A stretch of 64,000 bases of DNA. It comes from Microbispora oryzae. GTDB lineage: Bacteria; Actinomycetota; Actinomycetes; Streptosporangiales; Streptosporangiaceae. A program made the translations under genes and the position numbers. Of this stretch, positions 9,823 through 18,413 are shown one piece after another; the stretch's first letter is position 1, and the number at the start of each line of letters is the position of its first letter. The stretch spans positions 124,001-188,000 of the forward strand of contig NZ_JAFCNB010000003.1 of assembly GCF_017896165.1 (NCBI RefSeq), given 5' to 3'. A model generated the notes under the pieces. That model did not search any database. It was not told where the DNA came from and worked only from the letters and a program-made list of their open reading frames with translations.

Positions 9823-10736
9823 CACAGCTCCTTCAGGGCGCGGCCGATGCGGAGGTTGACCATGCTGATCGCGAAGATGATCAGGAAGAGCACCCAGGCG
9901 ATCGCGGAGGCGTAGCCGAGCCGGAAGTGGGTGAAGCCCTGGTCGTACAGGTACGGAACGATCATCAGGGCGGAGTCGAGGACGCCGCCGATGTTGTTGG
10001 TGCCGCGGAACACGATGTAGACGGCCTCGAAGATCTGGAAGGCCCCGATGAGCCCCGTGACGACGACGTACGTGGTGACCGGGCGCAGCAGCGGCAGAGT
10101 GATCCGGCGGAACCGCTGCCAGTCGGTGGCGCCGTCGATGCGGGCGGCCTCGTAGTACTCCTCCGGGATCGTGTTGAGCCCGGAGACGTAGAGGACCATC
10201 CCGTAGCCCATGCCGCCCCAGACCGACATGAGCACGAGGATCGGGATCGTCAGCCCGGGCGTGGCCAGCCACTCGACGGCGGTGCCGCCGAACCAGCTGA
10301 TCGCCGTGTTGGCCAGGCCGTAGTCGCCGGGATTGAAGATCCACTTCCACAGCAGCATGAGCGCGATCGTGGAGGTGACCGACGGCAGGAAGAAGATCGT
10401 GCGCATGATGCGGTGCGGCCAGCTGGAGCCGTTGAACGCCAGCGCCAGGCCGAGCGACAGCAGCGTGCCCAGCCCGACGGACGCCACGACGTAGATGAAC
10501 GTGTTGCCCAGGGCGTGCCGGAACCTGTCGTCGTCGAACAGCAGGCTCCGGAAGTTCTCCAGGCCGGTGAAGCGCGGGACGGTCACCCCGTCGAACGAGG
10601 TGAAGCTGAGATAGAGGGAGTTGGCCAGCGGCCAGATCAGGAATCCGGCGAAAAGGCCGAGGAACGGGAGCAGCATCAGGTAGGACGTGCCGTGGCGGCG
10701 CCATCGGGATCGTGGCGAGGCGGCGTGCGGTGCCAT
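9822..10736 (-). CDS. Carbohydrate ABC transporter permease (MalF-like)
   Basis: First permease of the importer, 304 residues from ATG 10736. The first membrane segment is LMLLPFLGLFAGFLIWPLAN, followed by the typical NTFIYVVASVGLGTLLSLGL and the EAA loop EAARIDGATDWQRFRRITLP. Lies between the binding-protein gene (176-base gap) and the second permease (one-base overlap). Confidence 0.93.
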   Translation of the reverse strand: MAPHAASPRSRWRRHGTSYLMLLPFLGLFAGFLIWPLANSLYLSFTSFDGVTVPRFTGLENFRSLLFDDDRFRHALGNTFIYVVASVGLGTLLSLGLALAFNGSSWPHRIMRTIFFLPSVTSTIALMLLWKWIFNPGDYGLANTAISWFGGTAVEWLATPGLTIPILVLMSVWGGMGYGMVLYVSGLNTIPEEYYEAARIDGATDWQRFRRITLPLLRPVTTYVVVTGLIGAFQIFEAVYIVFRGTNNIGGVLDSALMIVPYLYDQGFTHFRLGYASAIAWVLFLIIFAISMVNLRIGRALKEL

Positions 10737-10912
10737 GTCGTCTCCATCGGGGAGCGGGTCGTCCCCGGCCCGCGCGCTACGCAGGACCGGGGACACTCCT
10801 GGACATTCCGGGGTGTACCCGGAGGGTGCGCCTGGCCGGCGCGGGTGGCGCGCCGGCCAGGCGAGGGAGCGGTGCCGCATGCCGGTGAGGTCAGGTGTCA
10901 CCGGGCGGGCGG

Positions 10913-12169
10913 TCACTGTGCGTTACGCCCCATGATCTTGGCGGCCTCGCTCAGCGCGGTCTTCATGTCCGCCTTGCCGAGGATGGCCGACTGGAGCTGC
11001 TTGGCGACATCGCCCGCGCTCTCGTCCCAGCCCGGGCAGCCGGGCGCCGCCGCGCCCGTGCTGATGATGTCTCCGAACACCGCCGACTGCTCCGGCGGGA
11101 ACGGCGCGTCGCCGATCTTGTCGGGCCTGGGCGGGAGGTAGGAGACGTTGCGGGCCTTGGACTCGGCGTTGATCGCGTCGATGGCCTCGTCCGTGTAGAG
11201 GAACCTCACGAAGTCGCCCGCCTGCTGCACGTGCTTGCTGTAGGACGTCACCCCGACCGCCCGGCCTCCGATGAACGTGGTCGGGCCGGCGGGTCCGGCG
11301 GGCAGCGGCGCCATGGCCCACTTGCCCTTCAGCTTCGGCTTGGAGGTGTCGAGGACCTTGGCGTTCCAGTTGCCGCCGTAGACCATCGCGATGCCGGTCT
11401 CGAGCGCGTCCGGCGTCGCGACGGTGTCCGTCGGCGCCCCTCCCTTGCGGTAGAGGTCGATCCAGTACGACAGCGCCCGCTGGGCCTGTGGGGTGTCGAG
11501 CGAGGGCTTGCAGTCCGGCGTGTAGAAGCTGCCGCCGGCCTGATAGAGGAAGTTGAAGTAGCCGATCCAGTCGAGGTTGCCCCAGTCGATGCTGAGCGGC
11601 CGCTTCACGCCGGCGGCCTTGAGCTTCGCGATGTCGGCGGTCAGCTCGTCCCAGGTCTTGGGCGGGCCGTCGAGGCCGGCCTTCTTGAGCAGGTCCTTGC
11701 GGTAGTAGAGGGCCTCGGTCGACATGTCGAGCGGGATCCCGTAGACGGTGCCGTCGGGCGAGACGGCCGACTTCCACTGGGCGGGCTGTGCCTGCGTCTT
11801 GAGCTGTTCGATCCCGAACGAGCGCAGGTCGATCATGCCGCCGCGCAGTCCGAACTGGATCGTCCAGGTCATGCCGCCCGAGATGAGGTCGGGCCCGCTG
11901 CGGCTGCTCGACGCGGCCAGCATCTTGGCGTACGCGTCGTCCCAGCTCAGGGTCTGCACCTTGATGGTGACCCCGGGGTGTGACCGAGCGTAGAGGTCGG
12001 CGGCCTTCTGGAAGGCCGCGGTCTCGTCGTCGCCGCCGGTCGACCACCAGACGAGGTTCGCGGGGGCGTTCGCGTCCGCCTGCTTGGTCGGCCCGGTGCC
12101 GCTCGTGGCGCAACCCGCGCCCAGGGCGGCGAGCAGGGCGGCACAGGCCGCCGCCGTCGTACGTCGCAT
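10913..12169 (-). CDS. Sugar ABC transporter substrate-binding lipoprotein
   Basis: Extracellular solute-binding protein family 1, 418 residues, lipid-anchored outside the membrane. The lipobox is LGAGC with Cys at residue 20. The body has the family pattern (VVWWSTGGDDETAAFQKAAD near the N-terminus is shortened here to LVWWSTGGDDETAAF). ATG 12169 is preferred over ATG 12175 because GGAG lies six bases before it. First gene of the importer operon. The substrate cannot be told from sequence. Confidence 0.93.
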   Translation of the reverse strand: MRRTTAAACAALLAALGAGCATSGTGPTKQADANAPANLVWWSTGGDDETAAFQKAADLYARSHPGVTIKVQTLSWDDAYAKMLAASSSRSGPDLISGGMTWTIQFGLRGGMIDLRSFGIEQLKTQAQPAQWKSAVSPDGTVYGIPLDMSTEALYYRKDLLKKAGLDGPPKTWDELTADIAKLKAAGVKRPLSIDWGNLDWIGYFNFLYQAGGSFYTPDCKPSLDTPQAQRALSYWIDLYRKGGAPTDTVATPDALETGIAMVYGGNWNAKVLDTSKPKLKGKWAMAPLPAGPAGPTTFIGGRAVGVTSYSKHVQQAGDFVRFLYTDEAIDAINAESKARNVSYLPPRPDKIGDAPFPPEQSAVFGDIISTGAAAPGCPGWDESAGDVAKQLQSAILGKADMKTALSEAAKIMGRNAQ

Positions 12170-12290
12170 GGACATCTCCGATCTTGACGGAAAGCGTTGA
12201 TCGATGGTGTGCCGGCGCCCTCCGGGATCGGTCCTGCCGCGAGTTTCATCTCTGGCGCGGCCGTACCTTTCGCGCGCCGAATTTGTGCAG

Positions 12291-12319
12291 ATCTCAGCAC
12301 TAAACCGGATCAGTTGCAA
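12291..12319 (-). promoter_or_regulatory. Candidate promoter for sugar importer
   Basis: Reading the minus strand, TTGCAA (12319-12314), 17 bases, then TGAGAT (12296-12291) gives a fair vegetative-type promoter about 120 bases before the binding-protein start. A GGAAAGCGTTGATC element at 12190-12203, between promoter and gene, resembles half of a LacI-family sugar operator. Confidence 0.4.
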
Positions 12320-12624
12320 GAGGTGAGGAAATTGGGGATAGACGTGCGCTTCGCCCGGCTCACCGCTGATTTCGCAGCTCGCGGCGCGGGCCGGAACCCC
12401 CTTAACCGGGACAGCCGCCCGTCTTGGCGGCGGCCGGCGGCGGGCCCGCGGGGCGGGAGCGGCTACTCCTCGCCGGCGGCCGTCGCACGCCCTCGCCCGT
12501 TGACATTCCCCTTTACGTGCCGCGATCACCCGTCCGCCTGATGAGACGTCGCGGGGTCACTAACCTGTAACACGGCCGGGGCGGATACCCTGGTCGGGCA
12601 CGTCCGACGATCCCGAGAGAGACG
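12320..12624. other. Non-coding gap before hisE
   Basis: Divergent upstream region of hisE and the importer. TTGACA occurs at about 12502 but without a well-spaced -10; GATACCCT near 12580 could be the hisE -10. I see no gene, no attenuator leader rich in His codons, and no strong hairpin here. Confidence 0.4.
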
Positions 12625-12888
12625 ATGAAGACCTTCGAAGAGCTGTACGCCGAGCTGGAGGAGAAGGCGCGCACCCGGCCCGCGGGGTCCGGCACCGTCG
12701 CCGCACTGGACGCCGGCGTCCATGCCATCGGCAAGAAGGTCGTGGAGGAGGCCGCCGAGGCCTGGATGGCGGCCGAACACGAGTCGACCGAGCGGGCCGC
12801 GGAGGAGATCTCCCAGCTGCTCTATCACGTCCAGGTCCTCATGCTGGCGCGCGGCGTCGGTCTGGACGAGGTCTACAAGCATCTGTAG
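12625..12888 (+). CDS. hisE: Phosphoribosyl-ATP pyrophosphatase HisE
   Basis: Second step of histidine biosynthesis, hydrolysing PR-ATP to PR-AMP. 87 residues, the free-standing HisE length; MazG-like helical motifs [14 protein letters not shown] and [15 protein letters not shown] carry the acidic metal ligands. ATG preceded by GAGAGAG. Followed after 65 bases by hisG, the usual actinobacterial pair. Confidence 0.96.
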   Translation: MKTFEELYAELEEKARTRPAGSGTVAALDAGVHAIGKKVVEEAAEAWMAAEHESTERAAEEISQLLYHVQVLMLARGVGLDEVYKHL

Positions 12889-12953
12889 CCGCGGGCTTCC
12901 CGCGGCCGCCCCGTGCCATCGACCTCGCCCACTCCTGGAGGGTTTCCCGCATC

Positions 12954-13799
12954 ATGTTGCGTCTCGCGGTACCGAACAAGGGCGCGCTCACCGACGCCGC
13001 CCAGACCATCCTGAAAGAGGCCGGATACCGGCAGCGCAAGGACAGCAAGGAGCTCGTGGTCGTCGACCCCGACAACGACTGCGAGCTGTTCTTCCTGCGT
13101 CCGCGCGACATCGCCGTCTACGTCGGCGAGGGCACGCTCGACGCCGGCATCACCGGTCGTGACATGCTCTTCGACTCCGGCGCCCCGGCCGAGGAAGTCG
13201 TGCCGCTCGGGTTCGGCCAGTCCACGTTCCGGTTCGCCTCCACGCCCGGCGCCTTCTCCGGCGTCGCCGACCTCACCGGGCTGCGCATCGCCACCTCGTA
13301 CGCCGGGCTGCTCGGCAAGCACCTCGCCGACCAGGGCGTCGACGCCCGCGTCATCAAGCTCGACGGCGCCGTGGAGACCGCGATCCGGCTCGGCGTCGCC
13401 GACGCCGTGGCCGACGTGGTCGAGACCGGGACCACCCTGCGCAACGTCGGGCTCGAAGTCTTCGGTGAGCCGATCGCGCGCTCCGAGGCCGTGCTCATCA
13501 AGCGGGCCGGCGCGCCCGAGTCGAACGGCTTCAACCAGCTCATCCGCCGTCTCCAGGGCGTCCTGGTGGCCCGTGACTACGTCATGATCGACTACGACAT
13601 CCGGGCCGAGCGCATCGACGAGGCGATCGCGATCACGCCGGGCATGGAGGGACCGACCGTCTCCCCGCTGCACCGCGAGGGCTGGGTGGCCGTGCGGGCG
13701 ATGGTCCCGCGCAAGGGCCACCAGCAGGTGATGGACCGCCTCTGGGAGATCGAGGCCAAGGCCATCCTCGTCACCGCGATCTTCGCCTGCCGCCTCTGA
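12954..13799 (+). CDS. hisG: ATP phosphoribosyltransferase HisG (long form)
   Basis: First, feedback-controlled step of histidine biosynthesis. Starts LRLAVPNKGAL; the PRPP loop region reads VADVVETGTTLRNVGLEV. At 281 residues it includes the C-terminal regulatory domain (TPGMEGPTVSPLHREGW...), so it does not need HisZ. SD CTGGAGGG before ATG. The 3' end overlaps the convergent DUF72 gene by 29 bases. Confidence 0.97.
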   Translation: MLRLAVPNKGALTDAAQTILKEAGYRQRKDSKELVVVDPDNDCELFFLRPRDIAVYVGEGTLDAGITGRDMLFDSGAPAEEVVPLGFGQSTFRFASTPGAFSGVADLTGLRIATSYAGLLGKHLADQGVDARVIKLDGAVETAIRLGVADAVADVVETGTTLRNVGLEVFGEPIARSEAVLIKRAGAPESNGFNQLIRRLQGVLVARDYVMIDYDIRAERIDEAIAITPGMEGPTVSPLHREGWVAVRAMVPRKGHQQVMDRLWEIEAKAILVTAIFACRL

Positions 13800-14733
13800 C
13801 GTCGCCGCCGTCCACGACGCCCGGGGCGACGGCCCCGGGCGTCGCCTTCTCCGGTCCGGTGAGGTCCGCGAGGACCCCGGCGAGCTGCCGCGCGTTCGTC
13901 TGGGCGTAGTCGCGGTAGCAGTTGTTCATGAGCACGTGCGTGCGGGACGCCAGCTCGGCCAGCTCGGCCAGCCGGGGCGCCCAGTCCCGAAGCTCCTCCT
14001 CCGAGTAGCGATAACCGAAGCGCTCGTGGATGTCGTGGCTGGTCCACCTGTCGCTGTGGCCGTGGAACCGCACCACCTCCAGGTCGGCGGTCGCCGCCAG
14101 GACCGGGGGCACCGAGTCGGGGTACCCCTGCGGCATGTCCACGCACACGTACGGGATCGCGTACGAGCGCAGGAAGTCGAGGGTTTCGGCCCGGTTGTCC
14201 TCCGTCATCCAGGTGCGGTTGCGGAACTCCACCGAGATCGGCAGGGGCGCGCACCGGGCCTTGCACTCCAGGATGTACCGCTTGTTGCGTCCGCCGATGG
14301 GGAACCAGCGGGGGAACTGGAACAGCACCGCCCCCAGCCTGCCCGCCTCCCGGAGCGGCAGCAGCGCGGCGACGAAGCGCTCCCACACCTGGTCCACGAC
14401 GGCGGCGTCCATGTGGTGCGCGTACAGGTTCCCCGTCGGGCGGCCGGCCGGCCGCAGCTCCGCCGGCAGCGCGGCCGGGCGGGTCGGATGGCCGGTGAGC
14501 AGTGAGAACGCCTTGACGTCGAAGACGAACCCGGCGGGCGTCCGCTCCGCCCACAGCCGGGCTGTGTGCTCCGCCGGCAGGGCGTAGTAGGTCGCGTCGA
14601 CCTCGACCAGCGGGAAGCGGGCCGCGTAGTGCCGCAGGCGCTCCTCCGGCGTGGTGACGTCCGGCGGGTACCAGCCCGACGCCAGCAGCGTCCGATCCGT
14701 CCACGAGGCCGTGCCCACCAGGATCCTGCCCAT
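13771..14733 (-). CDS. DUF72 (YecE-like) family protein
   Basis: Conserved TIM-barrel-like protein of unknown function, 320 residues. Family hallmarks: GTASWTDRTLLASGWYPP at the N-terminus, VEVDATYYALP, FVFDVKAF, and SVEFRNRTWM. The last ~35 residues (after GVLADLTGPEKA) look like read-through across a terminator into hisG, so the ancestral stop may have been lost. No functional partner is evident. Confidence 0.9.
   Translation of the reverse strand: MGRILVGTASWTDRTLLASGWYPPDVTTPEERLRHYAARFPLVEVDATYYALPAEHTARLWAERTPAGFVFDVKAFSLLTGHPTRPAALPAELRPAGRPTGNLYAHHMDAAVVDQVWERFVAALLPLREAGRLGAVLFQFPRWFPIGGRNKRYILECKARCAPLPISVEFRNRTWMTEDNRAETLDFLRSYAIPYVCVDMPQGYPDSVPPVLAATADLEVVRFHGHSDRWTSHDIHERFGYRYSEEELRDWAPRLAELAELASRTHVLMNNCYRDYAQTNARQLAGVLADLTGPEKATPGAVAPGVVDGGDVRGGRRRSR
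13816..13843. terminator. Hairpin terminator of hisG, inside DUF72 3' end
   Basis: Perfect 12-bp stem GACGCCCGGGGC/GCCCCGGGCGTC, loop GACG, 17 bases after the hisG stop. It is also read as codons of the convergent gene. Confidence 0.75.
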
Positions 14734-14867
14734 CTCTCCACGGTAGGCAGGGGCGCCGACGCGGCGAGGCGCGGGCCGCGGGGGCCGCTAAGCCTGACAA
14801 ATGTCACGGTGAAGGCCGGAGTCGTACCACTAATGATCTACCTTTGCATGACCGTACCGTCTTTCCC

Positions 14868-15752
14868 ATGAACGCAATCGCCTTCACCGCCGTCAGCAAG
14901 AGCTATGGCGGCGTGCTCGCGGTCGACGGGCTCGATCTGGAGGTCCCGGCCGGCAGCACGGTCGCGCTGCTGGGCCCGAACGGGGCGGGGAAGTCCACGT
15001 CGATCAACATGCTGCTCGGCCTGCTGAAGCCGACCAGTGGTGACATCAGGGTCTTCGGCGCCACCCCCCACGAGGCGGTGGCGCGCGGCGAGGTCGGGGC
15101 GATGCTGCAGGAGGGCACGCTGATCCCCGAGCTGACCGTCGCGGAGACGGTCGACTTCATCCGCAGGCTCTACCCCGAGCCGCTGCCCCTGGCCGAGATC
15201 CTCCGGCTCGCGGACCTCACCGACCTGGCCGGGCGGCGGGCCGACCGGCTGTCGGGCGGGCAGACACAGCGGGTCCGCTTCGCCCTCGCCATCGCCGGCG
15301 CGCCCCGCCTGCTGCTCCTCGACGAGCCGACCGCGGCCATGGACGTCGAGTCGCGCCGGGCCTTCTGGGACAACATGCGGTCCTACGCCTCGCAGGGCAG
15401 GACCATCCTGTTCGCCACCCACTACCTGGAGGAGGCGGACGAGAACTCCGACCGGGTGGTCGTCGTCGCCCGCGGCCGGGTGGTGGCCGACGGCACGGCC
15501 GCCGAGATCAAGGCGAGTGTGGCGGGCCACGCCGTGAGCTTCCGGCTGGGCGGCCAGTCGATGGCCGGGCTCGACGCGCTGCCCGGCGCCACCGGGGTCG
15601 AGGTCCAGGGCGGCCGGGTCACACTGCGGACGAGCGACCCGGACGCCACGATCGAGGCGCTCTACCGCAAGACGACCCTCGACGTACGCGATCTCCAGGT
15701 CCACGGGGCCGATCTGGAGGACGCCTTCATCGCTCTCACCAAGGAGATCTGA
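14868..15752 (+). CDS. ABC transporter ATP-binding protein (drug/lipid-export type)
   Basis: ATPase of an ABC-2 type exporter, 294 residues from ATG 14868. Walker A LGPNGAGKST, signature LSGGQTQR, Walker B LLLLDEPTAAMD and H-loop ATHYLEEAD; the C-terminal extension is typical of DrrA-like ATPases. An in-frame TTG at 14844 is less likely. Followed after 2 bases by its permease and then by a two-component system, a layout common for antibiotic or membrane-stress responses. Confidence 0.93.
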   Translation: MNAIAFTAVSKSYGGVLAVDGLDLEVPAGSTVALLGPNGAGKSTSINMLLGLLKPTSGDIRVFGATPHEAVARGEVGAMLQEGTLIPELTVAETVDFIRRLYPEPLPLAEILRLADLTDLAGRRADRLSGGQTQRVRFALAIAGAPRLLLLDEPTAAMDVESRRAFWDNMRSYASQGRTILFATHYLEEADENSDRVVVVARGRVVADGTAAEIKASVAGHAVSFRLGGQSMAGLDALPGATGVEVQGGRVTLRTSDPDATIEALYRKTTLDVRDLQVHGADLEDAFIALTKEI

Positions 15753-15754
15753 CC

Positions 15755-16492
15755 GTGCCGCACTACCTCAAGGTCGAGCTGCTCCGCATGGCGCGCAACA
15801 AGCGTTACGTGATCTTCGTGGTGGCCTTCCCCGTCGCCTTCTACCTGCTCTACTCCAACCTCTGGGGCTCCCAGGTCGACAGCACGACGGGGGTGCGGGC
15901 CAGCGTCATCCTGATGGTCTCGATGGGCGCGTACGGCGCGCTCGCCGCGTCGATGATGTCCACGGCCGTCCCGTGGTCGCAGGAGCGGCACAGTGGCTGG
16001 CTGCGGCAGCTGCAGATCACCCCGTTGCCGAGGTGGTCGATCATCGTCGTCAAGCTCGTCGCGTCGCTGCTCCTGGTGCTGCCGGCGCTGCTGCTCGTCG
16101 GGCTGGCCGCCGTGCTGACCCAGCACGTGTCGCTCACCGCCGGCGAGTGGGTCGCGCTCATCCTCACGATGTGGGCCGGCACGATCCCGTTCGCGGCGCT
16201 CGGGCTCACCATCGGATCGCTGCTGCCTCCGGACACCGCGCAGCCGGTCGCCATGATCGGCATGTTCGGCCTGGCCCTGCTGGGCGGCCTGTGGTTCCCC
16301 GTCGAGATCATGCCGTCGGCCATGCGGTCCATCGCCCAGGTCCTGCCCTCGTACGACTACGCCAACGTCGGCTGGCGGATCGTGGCCGGTCAGGCACCGC
16401 GAGCCGGTGAGGTCGCCGGGCTGCTCGCCTGGACCGCCGGGCTCGGGGCGCTGGCCCTGATCGCCTACCGGCGGGCGACCGTGCGCGACTAG
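15755..16492 (+). CDS. ABC-2 type transporter permease
   Basis: Membrane partner of the preceding ATPase, 245 residues with about six hydrophobic segments, e.g. YVIFVVAFPVAFYLLY, LVASLLLVLPALLLVGLAA and PVAMIGMFGLALLGGLWFPV, the last being the ABC-2 signature region. GTG start two bases after the ATPase stop. Confidence 0.93.
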   Translation: MPHYLKVELLRMARNKRYVIFVVAFPVAFYLLYSNLWGSQVDSTTGVRASVILMVSMGAYGALAASMMSTAVPWSQERHSGWLRQLQITPLPRWSIIVVKLVASLLLVLPALLLVGLAAVLTQHVSLTAGEWVALILTMWAGTIPFAALGLTIGSLLPPDTAQPVAMIGMFGLALLGGLWFPVEIMPSAMRSIAQVLPSYDYANVGWRIVAGQAPRAGEVAGLLAWTAGLGALALIAYRRATVRD

Positions 16493-16520
16493 AGACGACC
16501 GGACGAGGGTGACCTACCAT

Positions 16521-16550
16521 CACCTTGGATCCCCTTGGATCACTTTGGAA
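16521..16550 (+). repeat. Three 10-bp direct repeats upstream of histidine kinase
   Basis: CACCTTGGAT, CCCCTTGGAT and CACTTTGGAA follow one another without gaps, 60 bases before the kinase ATG. A period of one helical turn places copies on the same DNA face, as expected of a regulator site. Confidence 0.6.
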
Positions 16551-16609
16551 CACCGCCCCGCCGGGACGCCCCGCGCGCCCCGGCGGCGGCATCACGGGGA
16601 GGGAGCGCG

Positions 16610-17758
16610 ATGAGCCGGCTGACCGACGTTTTCACCTTCGGCGGAGTGGACGAGAGACCCTCGCGGGGACGGCGTCTCATCGGCATGTCTGTGGGCCTGG
16701 TCTACCTGTTCTATCCCCTCGCGGACATCGCCACGGGCAAGGTGCCCGCCGGTCAGGTCGGCTGGCAGATCGCGGCGGTGGTGGGCTTCATCGTGTCCTA
16801 CTCGGCGACGGCCCTCAGCCCGCGCGACAACGGCACCTGGAGCCGCTGGACGCTTCCCCTGCTGAGCCTCACCACCCTGATGGCGGTCGTCTACCCGCTC
16901 CTGTTCGGCGGCGGCTGGCTCGCGCTGCCGATCTACCTGACCGTCATCTCCGCCATGTCCCTGAAGCCCAGGGGCGCGCTCGTCATGATGGGCGCCATGG
17001 TCGTCGTGGTCCTGGTCGAGGGCCACATCGTCCATGCCGACGTCGCGACCCTCGGCATACTGGTCCTCGAGATCGTGACGCTCGGCGTGCTGTTCATCAG
17101 CGTCCGCAACACCCGGGTGCTGGTTCTGAAGCTCCGGATGGCGCAGCGGGAGATCGCCGGGCTCGCGGCCACCGAGGAGCGCCTGCGGATCGCCCGCGAC
17201 CTGCACGACCTGCTCGGGCACAGCCTCTCGCTGATCGTGCTGAAGAGCGAGCTCGCCGGTCGCATGGCCGAGAACGACCCCGGCCGGGCCGCCCAGGAGG
17301 TCGCCGACATCGAGTCGGTCGCCCGGCAGGCGCTGGTCGAGGTGCGGGAGGCCGTCACGGGCTACCGCAGGCGCTGCATGTCGGACGAGATCGACGGGGC
17401 CAGGGCGGCGCTCGACGCCGCAGGGGTGTCGCTGACCGTGCGGACCAAGGGCACCCCGCTGCCGGACGCGCTCGACGGACTGTTCGGCTGGGCCGTACGG
17501 GAGGCCGTCACCAACGTCCTCCGGCACGCGCGGGCCACGAAGTGCGAGATCAACCTCTCGTACGGCAGGGAGGGCGCCGTGCTGGAGGTGGCGGACAACG
17601 GCAGTCCCGGGCCGTACCAGCCGGGCAACGGACTCGGCGGGCTCAGCGAGCGGGTGGCCGCGGCGGGAGGGTCGGTGGAGGCGGAACCGGCGTCCGCGGG
17701 GTTCCGCCTGCGCGTGCGGATCCCCAGGCCGGTCGTGGAAGTGCCGGCGGCCATCTGA
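16610..17758 (+). CDS. DesK-like sensor histidine kinase
   Basis: Membrane sensor kinase, 382 residues. Five to six hydrophobic segments occupy residues about 20-165, followed by the HisKA_3 box RIARDLHDLLGHSLSL with the phosphorylated His at about 199 and an HATPase_c domain (AVREAVTNVLRHARATKC, then DNGSPGPYQPGNGLGGLSER). ATG 16610 has SD GGGGAGGG. Pairs with the regulator 19 bases downstream; probably controls the adjacent exporter. Confidence 0.93.
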   Translation: MSRLTDVFTFGGVDERPSRGRRLIGMSVGLVYLFYPLADIATGKVPAGQVGWQIAAVVGFIVSYSATALSPRDNGTWSRWTLPLLSLTTLMAVVYPLLFGGGWLALPIYLTVISAMSLKPRGALVMMGAMVVVVLVEGHIVHADVATLGILVLEIVTLGVLFISVRNTRVLVLKLRMAQREIAGLAATEERLRIARDLHDLLGHSLSLIVLKSELAGRMAENDPGRAAQEVADIESVARQALVEVREAVTGYRRRCMSDEIDGARAALDAAGVSLTVRTKGTPLPDALDGLFGWAVREAVTNVLRHARATKCEINLSYGREGAVLEVADNGSPGPYQPGNGLGGLSERVAAAGGSVEAEPASAGFRLRVRIPRPVVEVPAAI

Positions 17759-17777
17759 CCAGCGGTAGGTTGTGCGC

Positions 17778-18383
17778 GTGATCAGGGTGATGCTGGCCGA
17801 GGACCAGAGCATGATCAGAGGGGCGCTGGCCTCCCTGCTGGGGCTGGAGCCCGACATCGAGGTCGTGGGCGAGGCGTCCACCGGAGACGAGGCCGTCACG
17901 GTCGCGGCCGAGGTCAGGCCGGACATCGCGCTGCTCGACATCGAGATGCCCGGAACGGACGGCATCACGGCGGCCGGGAAGATCCGCAGCCGCGTCCCCG
18001 AGTGCCAGGTGATGATCCTGACCACCTTCGGGCGGCCGGGCTATCTGCGCAGGGCCATGGAGGCGGGGGCCGCGGCCTTCCTGGTGAAGGACAGCCCCGC
18101 CCGGGAGCTGGCCGCCGCCATCAGGCGGGTGCTGGCCGGAGAACGGGTCATCGACCCCGGGCTCGCCGCCGCGGCGCTCAGCGCCGGCCCCAATCCGCTC
18201 TCCCCACGCGAACGGCAGGTGCTCGAGGCCGCCGCCGACGGCTCGACCATCGTCGACATCGCCGGTCGCCTGCACCTGTCGGAGGGCACCGTGCGCAACT
18301 ACCTGTCCTCGTCGATCCAGAAGACGGGCGCCCGCAACCGCATCGAGGCGGTGCAGAAGGCGCAGGCCCAGGGCTGGCTGTGA
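17778..18383 (+). CDS. NarL/DesR-family response regulator
   Basis: Two-component DNA-binding regulator, 201 residues. Receiver with acidic pair in LAEDQ, phospho-Asp D54 in LLDIEMPG and Lys in FLVKD; LuxR-type HTH at the C-terminus (LSPRERQVLEAAADGSTIVD, then LHLSEGTVRNYLSS). GTG 17778 is preferred (AGGT at suitable spacing, and the same start pattern as the related gene at 42448). Confidence 0.93.
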   Translation: MIRVMLAEDQSMIRGALASLLGLEPDIEVVGEASTGDEAVTVAAEVRPDIALLDIEMPGTDGITAAGKIRSRVPECQVMILTTFGRPGYLRRAMEAGAAAFLVKDSPARELAAAIRRVLAGERVIDPGLAAAALSAGPNPLSPRERQVLEAAADGSTIVDIAGRLHLSEGTVRNYLSSSIQKTGARNRIEAVQKAQAQGWL

Positions 18384-18413
18384 GAGCCCCCGAGGGCACT
18401 CCGAGGGCCCCGC

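Noticed and set aside
8863-10704. 613-residue fusion permease
   Set aside because: The N-terminal half is out of frame with the upstream permease; the true start at 9822 shows a TGATG junction.
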